Shown: positions 10,348-19,415 of the stretch, one piece after another
How positions within the stretch are numbered: the stretch's first letter is position 1
Layout: each line of letters begins with the position of its first letter
Source of the DNA: Schistocephalus solidus
Taxonomy: Eukaryota; Platyhelminthes; Cestoda; Diphyllobothriidea; Diphyllobothriidae
Direction: 5' to 3'
Length of the DNA stretch: 64,000 bases
Assembly: GCA_017591395.1 (NCBI GenBank)
Contig: WEDG01000760.1
Location: 62,001 to 126,000 of the forward strand
Program-made: the position numbers and the translations under genes
The notes under the pieces: generated by a model
Told to the model about the DNA's origin: nothing
Databases searched by the model: none
What the model saw: the letters and a program-made list of their open reading frames with translations, nothing else

Positions 10348-12085
10348 ATGAACATGGCCACTCCAGTTGTTAACCTTTCTAATAGGAATCTCTCGCCTGC
10401 TGAAATCAACCTCCTAGCGAAGGGATTAGGATTCAATCCCATGGATACTACACCTACCAACTTCCTAGCCGGCCTTGAGTCCATTCTAATGACTTCTGCC
10501 CTTCCAGATGACATGCACGCGGACATACGCAGCTGTGCCACCGGTATTCTTCGGCAAAAAAGATGCCAGCAAACTTTACCTGCCGACGTAGCACAAGGAT
10601 TACGATAACTAAAATCAGATGAAAATATTGTCGTTGTTACCGCTGACAAAGGTGGTTCTACTTTTATCATGGATAAAGATGACTACGTTAATAAGGCGAA
10701 CAACATCTTCATTGATATTGAGGCCTACACTTTTCTTGCCGAAGACCCGACAAAAAGCAAGCAACAGCCATCAAGAAAAAGGCCAGAGCTCGCTCGCCTG
10801 AAAGTCATAAGTTCAGCCGACTCAAAGTTTATGACCCTCGGAGATCCCCGTATCGCACGCGCATATGGTCTACCGAAACTGCACCAACCGGATGTCCCAC
10901 TGAGGATTATAGTGCCACTGATCGGATCACCTGCGTACAACATAGCTATGTGGTTGTACAGGCACCTGAAGCAGTTAACGCATGGATCTGAATACAGCAT
11001 TAACAACTCTCACGCATTCCTTCAAAGGATCAAAGGCCTCAAAGTAAGTACTGATGAATGCCTTATGTCTTTCGACGTCGTTGCCTTGTTTTCTTCCATG
11101 CCGCATGACTTGGCAATTGAATGTGTAGCTCAACGGCCAAAGAACAATCCAATTGAAATTCCAACGCAGAATGTTATAGAACTGCTTAAACTATGCCTTA
11201 GGAACTACTGTCGATTCGACAATAAGTACTACCAACAGGTAAAGGGCACCCCAATGGGCTAGCCAATATCAGGACCACTCGCCGAATTGGTTTTGCAATG
11301 ACTAGAAGAAGACGTTTTCCAAACTTTCATAGCCCAAAATCTGGCTTCGATATGTAGATGACACCTTTGTCGTAATAAAGGACTGCTAGGTTGAGCAACT
11401 GCATCAGAGGCTGAATGGTGTTTTGCCAACCATGCAATTCACTCGTGAAGAGGCAGTAGGAGACAGCCTGTCATTTCTGGACGCAAGAATCCAAGAGCTA
11501 CATGATGGTAGTCTCGCAACAAGCGTCCATAGGAAAGGATATAATGCTGATATTATCCTCAACTATGGAAGACCACTCAGCAACTCACAAAAGAAGCTGC
11601 GTCCGAACTCTGTTCCACAGGGCATACCGTTACTGCAACAGCGATGACATCCTTAAAAAAGAGCTTGCTTACCTATATCGGTTGTTTCGGTGTAACGAGT
11701 ATCCGATTAGTTTTGTCAAGAACTGCCTCAGGCAACAGGCACAACCGCAAGGCCCCATCCCAAACGGAGAAATTGTGGCACGGAAATTCTACTCCCTGCC
11801 TTATATGAAGGGGGCCTCTGAGGTAATCACTCGGCAGTTGAATCGCCTTCGTATACACGTCGCTCACAAGCCAGCATCCTCACTAGGCACCACACTATCC
11901 CGAATAAAGGATCCCAATCCCCAAAAACCAACAAACCAACGTAATTTCATCACATCTCATGCGCAAATTACTCTTGTGTGTATATTGGGCATAAGGGTCG
12001 ACGCCTAGGCACCCACATTAACGAGCACAAACTAGCCGTTCGCATCCAAGACCCTTTGATCCTTCGCATCCAAGACCCTTTATAT
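10348..12085 (+). pseudogene. Penelope-like element polyprotein, broken (family B)
   Basis: The ATG-started N-terminus (NRNLSPAEINLLAKGLGFNP) is typical of PLE proteins and stops at 10,606. The frame resumes with VVTADKGGSTFIMDKDDYV. Reverse-transcriptase blocks follow: YGLPKLHQPDVPLRIIVP, SFDVVALFSSMPHDLAIE (motif A) and YQQVKGTPMG (motif B) up to a TAG at 11,260. The YVDDTFVV active-site block (motif C) at about 11,351 is in another frame. FLDARI and the linker RSCVRTLFHRAYRYC need a further shift. The GIY-YIG region ends in CANYSCVYIGHKG-like residues spread over frames to about 12,060. At least two stops and three frameshifts make it inactive. It is truncated near 12,080 at a (TA)n tract where the minus-strand PLE begins. 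Confidence 0.8.
12039..12081 (+). repeat. short direct duplication at the PLE break
   Basis: The motif TTCGCATCCAAGACCCTTT occurs twice, 24 bp apart, just before the (TA)n tract and the inserted minus-strand PLE. It may be a local duplication made during insertion. Confidence 0.6.
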
Positions 12086-12096
12086 ATATATATACC
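12081..12096. repeat. (TA)n tract at a PLE/PLE border
   Basis: A short TA run separates the broken PLE from the 3' end of the minus-strand PLE, at the position equivalent to the long (TA)n tail of the 13.2-15.8 kb element. Confidence 0.8.
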
Positions 12097-12198
12097 AAGC
12101 TCATCATCCCCCGAAAAAGACGAAGAAGAAAGAACGACTTAATGGACCGGAGTGTATTTTGACTGACGTTTCGGAAACCCCCTCATTTCCATCATCAG
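12097..12198 (-). ncRNA. PLE 3' tail with hammerhead-ribozyme-like hairpin
   Basis: On the minus strand CTGATGA (12,198-12,192) is followed by one T, a 5-bp stem GGAAA/TTTCC with an 8-nt loop, then GAAACGTC (12,172-12,165). CUGAUGA, stem II and GAAA are the core of a hammerhead ribozyme, and ACGUC would give a two-base stem III and a GUC cleavage triplet. Short hammerheads of this kind are established components of PLE terminal repeats. An extra U after CUGAUGA and a weak stem I count against activity. Related hairpins occur in five other tails in this window. Confidence 0.45.
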
Positions 12199-13132
12199 AA
12201 TTCTGTGGTTGTTCTTCCTGCTGGTTTTGTTTTTTTCAGCTTTGACGCCCTGCTCGAAATATGAACTTTGACCTCCCTTTTCACTGCTGATCATGTTTAA
12301 TCTCTTCCCTCGGGTGCCATTAGTACCTTTTACTGCCGTCGGGTTTGTTGGCAAGTCAGCGTGCATGGTGGCCTGTCCCTTGTCAGCCAACAAACTGATC
12401 AGTCGTTGACGGCCTTGCGAGTTGAGTTCAGCCTCGTGGGTGTGGTAGTGAGTTGGTGTTCCACGCTGGTCACGTGGCCTCCAAATGGCTCCTCTGCTTT
12501 TTTTCTTGTATCCGTTTTCTGCCATGCTTGGTTTTGCTCAACTGCCCCATTGTACCTGCCCGTACTGACTCGAGCCTTTTGCGTATCGCCTGGTAGGCGG
12601 GATGCAAGTCTATGGCTCTGTTTAGTGTGCCCGTCGAGGACCAACTTTTGAGCAGCAGTCCGGCCGTCTTATCGTTGGCTGAGCTGATTTTCCTCGCTTT
12701 CTCAAAGGCGAAACTCTGGTTCTTCTGCTGCATGTGGTTATAGAAAACAGACAGCTTATCCTTGCGGTTGATTGCAAGCTGGTGCTCATGCCATCTTGTG
12801 CAAAGGCGTTTGCCTGTTTCACCAACATAACTCACATAGCAGCTTTGGCATGGTATGCTGTAAATTACTGTTGATTGCTCTGTCATTGGTAGCGGTTCTT
12901 TGGGCCTCATGATGCGCTGTCTTATTTTATATATATATATATATATTTGCCCTTCGTCTGTCATCAACGTACGCGCAAATTCAATTCCTTCACAGATGCC
13001 TTGACAATCACGTGTTTCCGAAAAGCTTGTCCTACAAGCCACCGGTGAACACAAGTCTGGCGAAAGGTGGGTGACACAACATAGCAGACGAATGATTCGG
13101 GTGCTCTCAAACTGCCATCTTCGACTGCGCAA
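12139..13132 (-). pseudogene. Penelope-like element, 3' half with GIY-YIG nuclease (family A)
   Basis: A 220-codon frame (13,132-12,470) and an overlapping one (to 12,139) cover the end of a PLE protein. They read RQRIMRPKEPLPMTEQSTVIY, then the Zn-binding and nuclease core CQSCYVSYVGETGKRLCTRW and EHQLAINRKDKLSVF, the catalytic-Glu region (KSWSSTGTLNRAIDLHPAYQ), and a basic low-complexity C-terminus ending near the 3' hairpin. The reverse transcriptase is missing. A TA microsatellite (about 12,927-12,947) interrupts the linker just before RQRIMRPK and the sequence upstream fits poorly. It faces away from the plus-strand PLE at 13.2 kb, forming a head-to-head pair. Confidence 0.75.
12927..12947. 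repeat. (TA)n microsatellite inside the minus-strand PLE
   Basis: About ten TA units lie in the linker between reverse transcriptase and nuclease and add Ile/Tyr codons to the frame. Confidence 0.9.
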
Positions 13133-13160
13133 AAATACAATGGGGTTTTGAAACTAAGCG

Positions 13161-13923
13161 GTTGCACAGTGCGCTGAACTAATCGGTGAGGACGGAGTCA
13201 GGCTGCTGCAGCAGGTGATTGATAAACGGGCCAGAGAACTACGAGCAACGAGAGATGCGGGAGCTGGCGGATAAGCTTCGAAATATAACCCATTCATCTC
13301 AAGAAGAGAACGAAGTTCCTGGTGCACAATATGTCATCGAAGCAGTTTTCGCCTGCACAATTGAAAGTGCTGAGTCATGAAGCATGCTTTAACATCGCAG
13401 ACGCCGATCCGGTAAAATCTCGTGGCCCACTGTCGAGTCGATTCTAAAACAAACCGGGGAATCCGACGAAACAAAGCACCTTATTCGGCAGCAGATAACC
13501 TCTTTTGGTGATGGCGCACAAACCACGTGCAATCATTTCCAGAGCGGAACAGAGTGCTCTCAAGACACTGAGGGCTGACACCAGCATCGTGATTCTGCCA
13601 GCCGACAAAGGACGCTCCACAGTAGTGCTGAATAAGACAGACTACATCCAGAAGGCCAAGGCCTTACTGGAGGACCGACAGGCGTACTGCCATGTGACGA
13701 TGAACCGATGAAGAAACTTGTAACGGAACTGAACAAGACACTCGCCGACATGCAAAAGAACAAGGCCATTACTAAGTCCGTACGACTGGCCATTAAACCA
13801 ATAGACGCGGCCGCAGCAAGGTTCTACGGACTACCAAAAGTACACAAGGCTGGTATCCCCCTCCGGCCAATCGTGTCATTGCGCGGTGCACCAACCTTTC
13901 ATCTGGCGAAATGGCTTTTCTGA
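13161..13923 (+). pseudogene. Penelope-like element N-terminal part, frameshifted (family A)
   Basis: The N-terminal half of the PLE protein is present but changes frame about five times. CAELIGEDGVRLLQQVIDKR is in one frame, EMRELADKLRNITHS in the next, then VHNMSSKQFSPAQLKVLSHE, TVESILKQTGESDETKHLI, SIVILPADKGRSTVVLNKTD, and finally FYGLPKVHKAGIPLRPIVS leading to AKWLF and a TGA at 13,921. That TGA sits where related proteins usually have Arg, so it could be a CGA to TGA change. The first part of the reverse transcriptase (fingers) lies here. The density of lesions contrasts with the clean second half. Confidence 0.75.
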
Positions 13924-15633
13924 AATTTGCGGTCGCTCAACTCGGACGCGACCACGAAGGTCTGTTCAGCGACTCAATTCCTGCAACATCTCCAGGGAGT
14001 GCAAATTACTGCAGACGAGGTGATGGTGTCATTCGATGTCACCTCTCTCTTCACCGCGATCCCACAAGGCCTGGCAGTCGAAACGGTCAGCGAACTGCTC
14101 GAGAGCAGGTACAACGAGACGGCCGAGACGGTGAAAGGGAGACATCTAATCCAGCTCTTTAAATTCTGCCTGAAGACGTTCTTCACTTTCGAAGGAACAA
14201 CGTATGAGCAGGTCAAGGGGACGCCAATGGGATCGCCACTTTCGGGCTTCATCGCAGAGGCAGTTCTCCAAAAATTAGAGACCCGGGTTTTCGCAAATTA
14301 CAAACCGAAATTCTGGACTCGGTATGTGGACGATACCTTTGTCATCATCGAGCGGGATATGGTCAAGGAATTTCATGACAGCCTGAATTCTATTTTCCCT
14401 GACATCCAGTTTACAATGGAGGTGGAAGTCAACAACCAGCTGCCATTCCTCGACGTTCTCGTCCATCGAAAACCCTGCGAGGACCTTAAAACGACGGTGT
14501 ATAGGAAGGCCACCAGTACCCGCCAAATCCTTAGCCATCATAGCAAACATCCGTCATGCCACAAACGCAGTTGTGTTCGAACGCTATACAAAAGGGCTGA
14601 AACACACTGCAGCGAGCCAGGCGAAAGAAAGGCAGAACTTCGATACCTCACACGCCTCTTCATGGCCAACGGGTATCCCCGCAACTTCATCGAACGTAGC
14701 AGACAGTGCAGGCAAAGCCGAAGGCCAGCGACCGAACAGCCAAAGATATGGCGAGCGTTGCCATACATTGACGGTGTTTCGGAGGCGGTTTCCCGTCTCC
14801 TAAGACCGATGGGGATCGGCATCGCCCACCGGCCGGAGTCAACCATTCAACATCTGGTTATGAGGCCTAAGGCCCCCCAGCCCCGAGGTGAAACAACAAA
14901 CGTCATCTACCGGGTTAAATGCAATTCCTGCGCAGTCAACTACATTGGAGAAACCGGGAAACGTCTACAAACCCGGGTCGGAGAACACATGAGGGCGGTA
15001 AGAAGAATGGACCCGCTGTCTTTGGTGGCGGACCATTGCGCAGACTCTGGACACACGTTCGCCTTCCAGAATGCTGAAATTTTTGGTCGGGGAAGTGACC
15101 GCGTGGCAAGGGAAACCATCGAGGCTTGGAACACGGGAACAACCTCCATCAATCGTTGTGTGACGCTTCCTACGGCCTACCAAGCCCTCCGGACGCAGCT
15201 TATTGATCGAAAGAGCCAACGTGAACATGGGCCTAACGTGCATCCGAACATGGGTGAGTCCATGGCGGACACGCACGCAATCGCAACACAACCCAGACCC
15301 GACGAAGGAACAGTTATCGCCTCGGCCAGCTCAACCACTTATCCGGCAGGTGCGAATACACACGGAGGAGCGATCGCAACCAATATTAACAGCCTGGGGC
15401 GGCAGCTTCGGTCGATGAGGGTTCTGACGACTACTGCCAACGTGCGAACTCCGGCCCCCGACCAGATTGAGAACAAGCCATCACCCGCCCTCCCCCAGTC
15501 CACCACGGACTCCGTGAACAGGCAAAGGATGATCGCCAAGAATGAAACACCACCATGCTCATCAAGCAGCATGATGACTGAGAATCTCCACCCCCAACCC
15601 GGCCCCTCCTCTACGCGAATTCAAAAACCTTAG
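13924..15633 (+). CDS. Penelope-like reverse transcriptase and GIY-YIG endonuclease, 569-codon open C-terminal part
   Basis: The frame is uninterrupted from the TGA at 13,921 to the stop at 15,631-15,633. Numbering from the TTG at 13,927, reverse-transcriptase motif A is FDVTSLF at 36-42, motif B QVKGTPMGSPLSG at 95-107, motif C YVDDTFVI at 133-140, and LPFLDVLVHR at 172-181. A linker with KRSCVRTLY (213-221) and GVSEAVSRLLRPMGI follows. The nuclease has VIY (326-328), CNSC (332-335), NYIGETGKRLQTR (338-350), EH (353-354), His 370 and the E-A-W block near 399-401. These form the GIY-YIG core with the Cys/His pair typical of PLEs. It would nick the target and copy its own RNA. All catalytic residues look intact, but the preceding stop and frameshifts mean no full protein is made. 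Confidence 0.88.
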   Translation, partial: NLRSLNSDATTKVCSATQFLQHLQGVQITADEVMVSFDVTSLFTAIPQGLAVETVSELLESRYNETAETVKGRHLIQLFKFCLKTFFTFEGTTYEQVKGTPMGSPLSGFIAEAVLQKLETRVFANYKPKFWTRYVDDTFVIIERDMVKEFHDSLNSIFPDIQFTMEVEVNNQLPFLDVLVHRKPCEDLKTTVYRKATSTRQILSHHSKHPSCHKRSCVRTLYKRAETHCSEPGERKAELRYLTRLFMANGYPRNFIERSRQCRQSRRPATEQPKIWRALPYIDGVSEAVSRLLRPMGIGIAHRPESTIQHLVMRPKAPQPRGETTNVIYRVKCNSCAVNYIGETGKRLQTRVGEHMRAVRRMDPLSLVADHCADSGHTFAFQNAEIFGRGSDRVARETIEAWNTGTTSINRCVTLPTAYQALRTQLIDRKSQREHGPNVHPNMGESMADTHAIATQPRPDEGTVIASASSTTYPAGANTHGGAIATNINSLGRQLRSMRVLTTTANVRTPAPDQIENKPSPALPQSTTDSVNRQRMIAKNETPPCSSSSMMTENLHPQPGPSSTRIQKP

Positions 15634-15768
15634 TAATCCCGTATTAGCCGAAATGTTACCACCTATAAATACTGTGAGGCGCGGTACAATATTTACCTCC
15701 GACGATGAAATCCTGTTTGATTTTGAAACGTCAGGACAATAAAACCATAGTTACCGTGATCGCCTTCT

Positions 15769-15772
<4 letters not shown>
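15634..15772 (+). ncRNA. PLE 3' tail with hairpin and GAAACGTC
   Basis: After the stop codon the tail holds a TATAAATAC at 15,664-15,672. A 6-bp hairpin follows (GAAATC at 15,707-15,712 with GATTTT at 15,719-15,724), then GAAACGTC at 15,725-15,732 and a CTTCTTCTC end before the (TA)n tract. The hairpin sits in the same place as stem II of the hammerhead-like copy at 12.1 kb, but the first core segment reads CCGACGA instead of CTGATGA, so this copy is probably not catalytic. Confidence 0.45.

Positions 15773-15851
<79 letters not shown>
15773..15851. repeat. (AT)n microsatellite at the PLE 3' end
   Basis: Seventy-nine bases of uninterrupted AT repeat directly follow the element tail. The length is likely variable between individuals. 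Confidence 0.97.
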
Positions 15852-15852
<1 letters not shown>

Positions 15853-16165
15853 CAAAGACGTTATACCTTACTTCCGACATAGATACTAACTAAAAGCCCA
15901 GACACGTGTTTCGCCGATGTTTCTGCTGCTGTGTGACGCAGCAACGAGGGTTCGGCTCCTCAGTGGGTCCCCAGCGTTCTCTATGCGGTTTCTGGTATAG
16001 TGGACTCCAGAGAATAATCGGGTAAATAATTTCTGAAATTATTAAGTGCAGGACATGGAGTCAGGTGCTTCGGACATGACTTTTGTGGTCAGACCGAAAT
16101 TTCAATGAACATTTGGGTCGAAGACAATCAACCACTGTGGAATAACCACTTAATGCCCATTCTAC
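15852..16165 (+). repeat. interspersed repeat family R2
   Basis: The block begins with AAAGCCCAGACACGTGTTTC (around 15,892) and continues through GTGTGACGCAGCAACGAGG and TGGACTCCAGAG to GAACATTTGGGTCGAAGAC and CAACCACTGTGGAATAACC. The same order of motifs recurs at 42.52-42.77 kb and its start at 43.69 kb, so it is an interspersed element. No protein is encoded. It lies directly after a PLE tail here and at 43.69 kb. Confidence 0.6.
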
Positions 16166-16201
16166 AAACAAGTAGTACTACAAGTAGTATGAATCTTAGA
16201 T

Positions 16202-16268
16202 GGCAAAGATGTTATACCTTACTTCCGACATAGATACTAACTAAAAGCCCAGACACGTGTTTCGCCGA
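16202..16268 (+). repeat. 67-bp direct repeat of the R2 start
   Basis: This repeats 15,852-15,918 with a single mismatch (ACG versus ATG near the start), 350 bp downstream, and again runs into a (TA)n tract (16,268-16,283). Confidence 0.85.
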
Positions 16269-16283
16269 TATATATATATATAT
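16268..16283. repeat. (TA)n tract between R2 and SINE
   Basis: A short TA run joins the repeated R2 start to the SINE copy that follows. Confidence 0.9.
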
Positions 16284-16555
16284 GCAGAATAACATAACCG
16301 ACAAAGACAAGGGAGACTGGAATGTCCATTTCTGGCTAATTTGCCGTAATCAGCCAGTCATACCGATCCCCAGGCGCTGTGGCGCCCGAGACTTGAATGC
16401 GCGCCACGAGCTCGTTGTCGTCCCGGTTTTGATCGGGAATTTAAAAAATGGTAGTTTAGCGCTCACCGATCGGTTACAGGACTCACTCGTCCCGTTCTTT
16501 GTGCCTTGGGGCTAACTCTCAAGCCCCGCTAGCAGCCGTAAGGCAGCTAAGGATT
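16284..16555 (-). repeat. tRNA-derived SINE, family S, long copy
   Basis: Read on the plus strand it carries the full reverse complement of the family: GACAAAGACAAGGGAGACTG, TGGCTAATTTGCCG, TCAGCCAGTCATACCG, the GGCGCTGTGGCGCCCGAG block, a head region near the GAATGCGCGCC segment, and the CTCACTCGTCCCGTTCTTTG to AACTCTCAAGCCCC tail. This is one of the best-preserved copies. Confidence 0.65.
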
Positions 16556-16798
16556 TAGGCAGAATAACATAACTGACAAAGACAAGGGCGAATGGAATGG
16601 CCATTTCTGTCTTTTTAGCCGTTCATCAGCCAGGCATACCCAACCCCATAACCTCTGCCCAACAGTTCGCGAGTTCGATTTTCGGGCACCGCAGCGCCTG
16701 GGGATGGGTATGGCTGGCTGATGACGGCTAATAAGCCAGAAATGGCCATTCCCGTCTCCCTTGTCTTTGTCGGTCATGTTATTCTGCCTATATCCTTA
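16556..16798. repeat. foldback pair of SINE halves (large inverted repeat)
   Basis: The segment 16,556-16,645 (GGCAGAATAACAT, GACAAAGACAAGGGCGAATG, GGCCATTTCTG...CAACCCC) is followed after about 50 bp by its reverse complement at 16,694-16,798 (GGGGATGGGTATGGCTGG... ATGTTATTCTGCC). The centre holds a GTTCGCGAGTTCGATT box. The two arms can form a hairpin of roughly 90 bp with terminal inverted repeats, like a foldback or miniature element built from family S. Confidence 0.75.
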
Positions 16799-16892
16799 GC
16801 CGCCTAACGGCTGCTGGCGGTGCTTGAGAGTAAGCCCCAAGGCACAACGAGACGAGTGACTCCTATAAACGATGGGTGAACGCCCAACTACC
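16799..16892 (-). repeat. SINE family S tail block, reverse orientation
   Basis: It contains the reverse complement of the CTCACTCGTC-TGCCTTGGGG-CTCAAGC block seen at 16,470-16,545 and ends at a TA tract at 16,893-16,910. Confidence 0.6.
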
Positions 16893-16910
16893 AGATATAT
16901 ATATATATAT
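16893..16910. repeat. (AT)n tract
   Basis: Another short AT microsatellite at the edge of a SINE copy. Confidence 0.9.
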
Positions 16911-16999
16911 TTATTTATTTTACCAGCAGAACACTTGGTTGGCTCATAGAATGAGATTGAACCAAGATTCGAACCAAAACAGTTAGGTTCAAGCGCATA

Positions 17000-17995
17000 T
17001 TTTTTTCTAATTTTTATACTCACTGCGGAAGGTTCCTGATAGGCCTATAACTATGAAGCAGCTGTCTGCTTCTGCCATGTTACTACCATAATAATATTTT
17101 AATGACTTTTATTGACTTTTGCTAAAAAAAATGGGTTCACACTAATCTAAATGTTATTGGAAGCAAATAAGTATTTTTTGATTTGTGGGTGCCCCGAACA
17201 GGCAAACACCATCAGGTTGAATTCATCCAAGCTAGTACAGCAGCTAAGGAGGTGACAGAACTTGAAGTAGTGTGCGCTCATTCTGCATCCATTCAGATCA
17301 TCAGTACCCCGACTTCTAGGACGTAGCACTAAGGTTTAACATTTATGTTCTAATGAGCGCTTTACTGGGGTGACGATCACTCCGCGATTTGGCCCGCTGT
17401 TCCTCGGACCGTTGGTCATCCGTATCTTCACGCGTGGTCCATAATTTTTCCCAGCCGAAAATTGCATCATGAGAATATGGAGGCGGAAGTTTATTGCGCT
17501 TGTTAATTGACTGTGGGTCGGCGAACAAGGACTCAACCAGTTCACGGCGCGAATTTAGGCCTCATCAAACTTGAAGGCATGTCCGGATCCTGTCCAATTA
17601 GCTGCGATCTGGAAGTTTACGTCTTTACCAGAAATACCCGGTTCCAAGTCAGGAAAACGCTGGAGTCGTTTACCGAGTCTTATGTAGTTTTGAACAAGGC
17701 ATTTACCTTGGAGAACCTGGGAAACTACTTCCCATGCGAATTGCTGAGCACGCAGCAGAGATGAAAAGGAAGGACGCTTACTACCAGGCCGTGGCTCATT
17801 TGATATCGAGGCTCTAACCGGTAGATAGTGAGCACTTAATTGAACCATAGTTCATAACCAACTCGCCACCTAACGATTAGGAGCAATAGCTGGAGGATAG
17901 CAAAAAAGGGCACTTGGAAACATGTATGCCAAATATCTGCAAGAAATATTAATCAACTCACCATGAGTAACGTACACTATCAACTGTGGTGGAGT
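17000..17995. other. non-coding, possible decayed mobile DNA
   Basis: Frames open on both strands between 17,340 and 17,850 and the local GC rises, but no domain is recognised. A segment near 17,800-17,835 has a weak A-box-like stretch on the minus strand. The rest shows nothing. Confidence 0.3.
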
Positions 17996-17999
17996 ACCG

Positions 18000-18150
18000 A
18001 CAAAGATAATGGAGGCCGGAATGGCCATGTCTGGCTTATTAGTCATCACCAGACAATAATACTCAATCCCACATTTGGACCACCTGATATGTCGGCTTAT
18101 CAGCCAGAAATAGCCATTATAGTCTCCTTTGTCTTTTTTTGATACTCCAT
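18000..18150. repeat. second SINE foldback (about 150 bp)
   Basis: The plus half (GGAGTACCGACAAAGATAAT, GGAATGGCCATGTCTGG) and the reverse half (GGCTTATCAGCCAGAAATAG, CTCCTTTGTC, GATACTCC) face each other around a centre near 18,075. This repeats the design of the 16.6-kb foldback at lower identity. Confidence 0.6.
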
Positions 18151-18640
18151 AATATGTACATGTTTGTAATCGCTATGCGACTCAAGATTGAACCGCAAGA
18201 CATAACGGGACAAACACGTGTCGTTATTTTACCGGTGAGCGCCACTCCATCATTTAATTTCCCAATCACTACCAAGAAGCAACGAGCCCGTGAAGCATTT
18301 TTAGAGCGTTCGACTCCATGAGCAACGGATGTGCGTTTGAATCTCAGGTGGTCCAACTTTAAGGATTGAGTATGACTGGATGTTGATGGCCAATAAACCA
18401 GAAATGGCCATTGTGGTGTCCCATGTCTTTGTTGTTACTCCATTATATGTATGTGTTACTAGTCGCTATGCGACTGCCTTTGAGATCTCTATATTGAGCC
18501 ACAAGGTACAACGAGAACAGTATGTTCCGTAACTTGATAGGTGAGCGCCACTTCGTCATCACGCAGTACCAGCTATTTAGGCGCACGCAAGTGCGTTTAT
18601 GGCATCCCTGAGCATTGTCACACCCTGAGAAACAGCATAG
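18143..18640 (+). repeat. two direct copies of a SINE-associated unit
   Basis: TACTCCATAATATGTACATG at 18,143 and TACTCCATTATATGTATGTG near 18,432 start two similar units. Each continues with a TCGCTATGCGAC block and GTGAGCGCCACT. Between them lies a plus-strand SINE piece (GTTTGAATCTCAGG, AAACCAGAAATGGCCATTG). The offset is about 290 bp. Confidence 0.55.
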
Positions 18641-18659
18641 CCTGCGATGAGTGTGCATA

Positions 18660-19325
18660 GGATTTTAACCGTGATATTTTGCAGCAGAAGGAGCGTAACC
18701 AGATATCAGATTTGCAATCTGGCATCATGGTCAATGTGCAAGCATCAATGTGGATCCGTTGACCTCCAGATACTTACGTCAATCGTCAATTAAGTTAAGC
18801 AATAATTGAACACTTCACTTCTTAGAACTTATCCCTAACATGTTGGACTTCTGTGTCTGTAGCACGCTGACAAGAATGTAGGAAGGTCTAATGACCAATT
18901 AAATGTGCTTTGATATTAAAATATTCTACTCGAGACGTACAGAACACCATCAGAATGAGGCTAATCTCTACCCTTGTTCAAGGGGAACTGCTCTTCAGTT
19001 TATGCTGCGTGAGGCTGGCAATTGACTAATCTCATAGTGCTCTCAAATAATTTGTGTCAATGGTCGCAGGGTCTCTGGACTCGAAGTCTGAACTTCAAAC
19101 CGCTTGCAGATGTACGGTGCCAATCGAATGAATCGTGGTGATGCGTCGAAAACGATAGTTTCTTCTGTTTGATCAAGAGCAAGATACGAAGTCTGAGCTG
19201 GTGACCGAGGTCAACTCAGTTTTCATTCATCATGGGTACATTTTTGCTGACCATCAATTATTCTTTATCTCTTTCATTCATATTTTTATGGGGTTTCGGG
19301 GAACACAGCACGTATACGAAGATTT
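18660..19325. other. non-coding, nothing recognised
   Basis: No exon or repeat that I can support. Confidence 0.4.
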
Positions 19326-19329
19326 TTGT

Positions 19330-19415
19330 TGGTTAAAATAAAAGGTTATAACAAAATGAAATAAAATAAATTAAAAAATAAAATAAAATAAAGGGTTAAA
19401 ATAAAGGGTTTTCCC
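19330..19415. repeat. AAAAT-rich low-complexity tract
   Basis: Imperfect repeats of AAAAT and AAATAAAGGGTT with no other signal. Confidence 0.7.

Noticed and set aside
10338..10670. 110-codon minus-strand frame opposite the PLE N-terminus
   Set aside because: Shadow of the PLE reading frame on the other strand.
13145..13160. GAAAC near the 5' end of the plus-strand PLE as a second ribozyme copy
   Set aside because: No CTGATGA-type segment or stem lies upstream at the right distance.
15705..15893. Frame containing a run of Ile-Tyr codons
   Set aside because: It is a translation of the (AT)n microsatellite.
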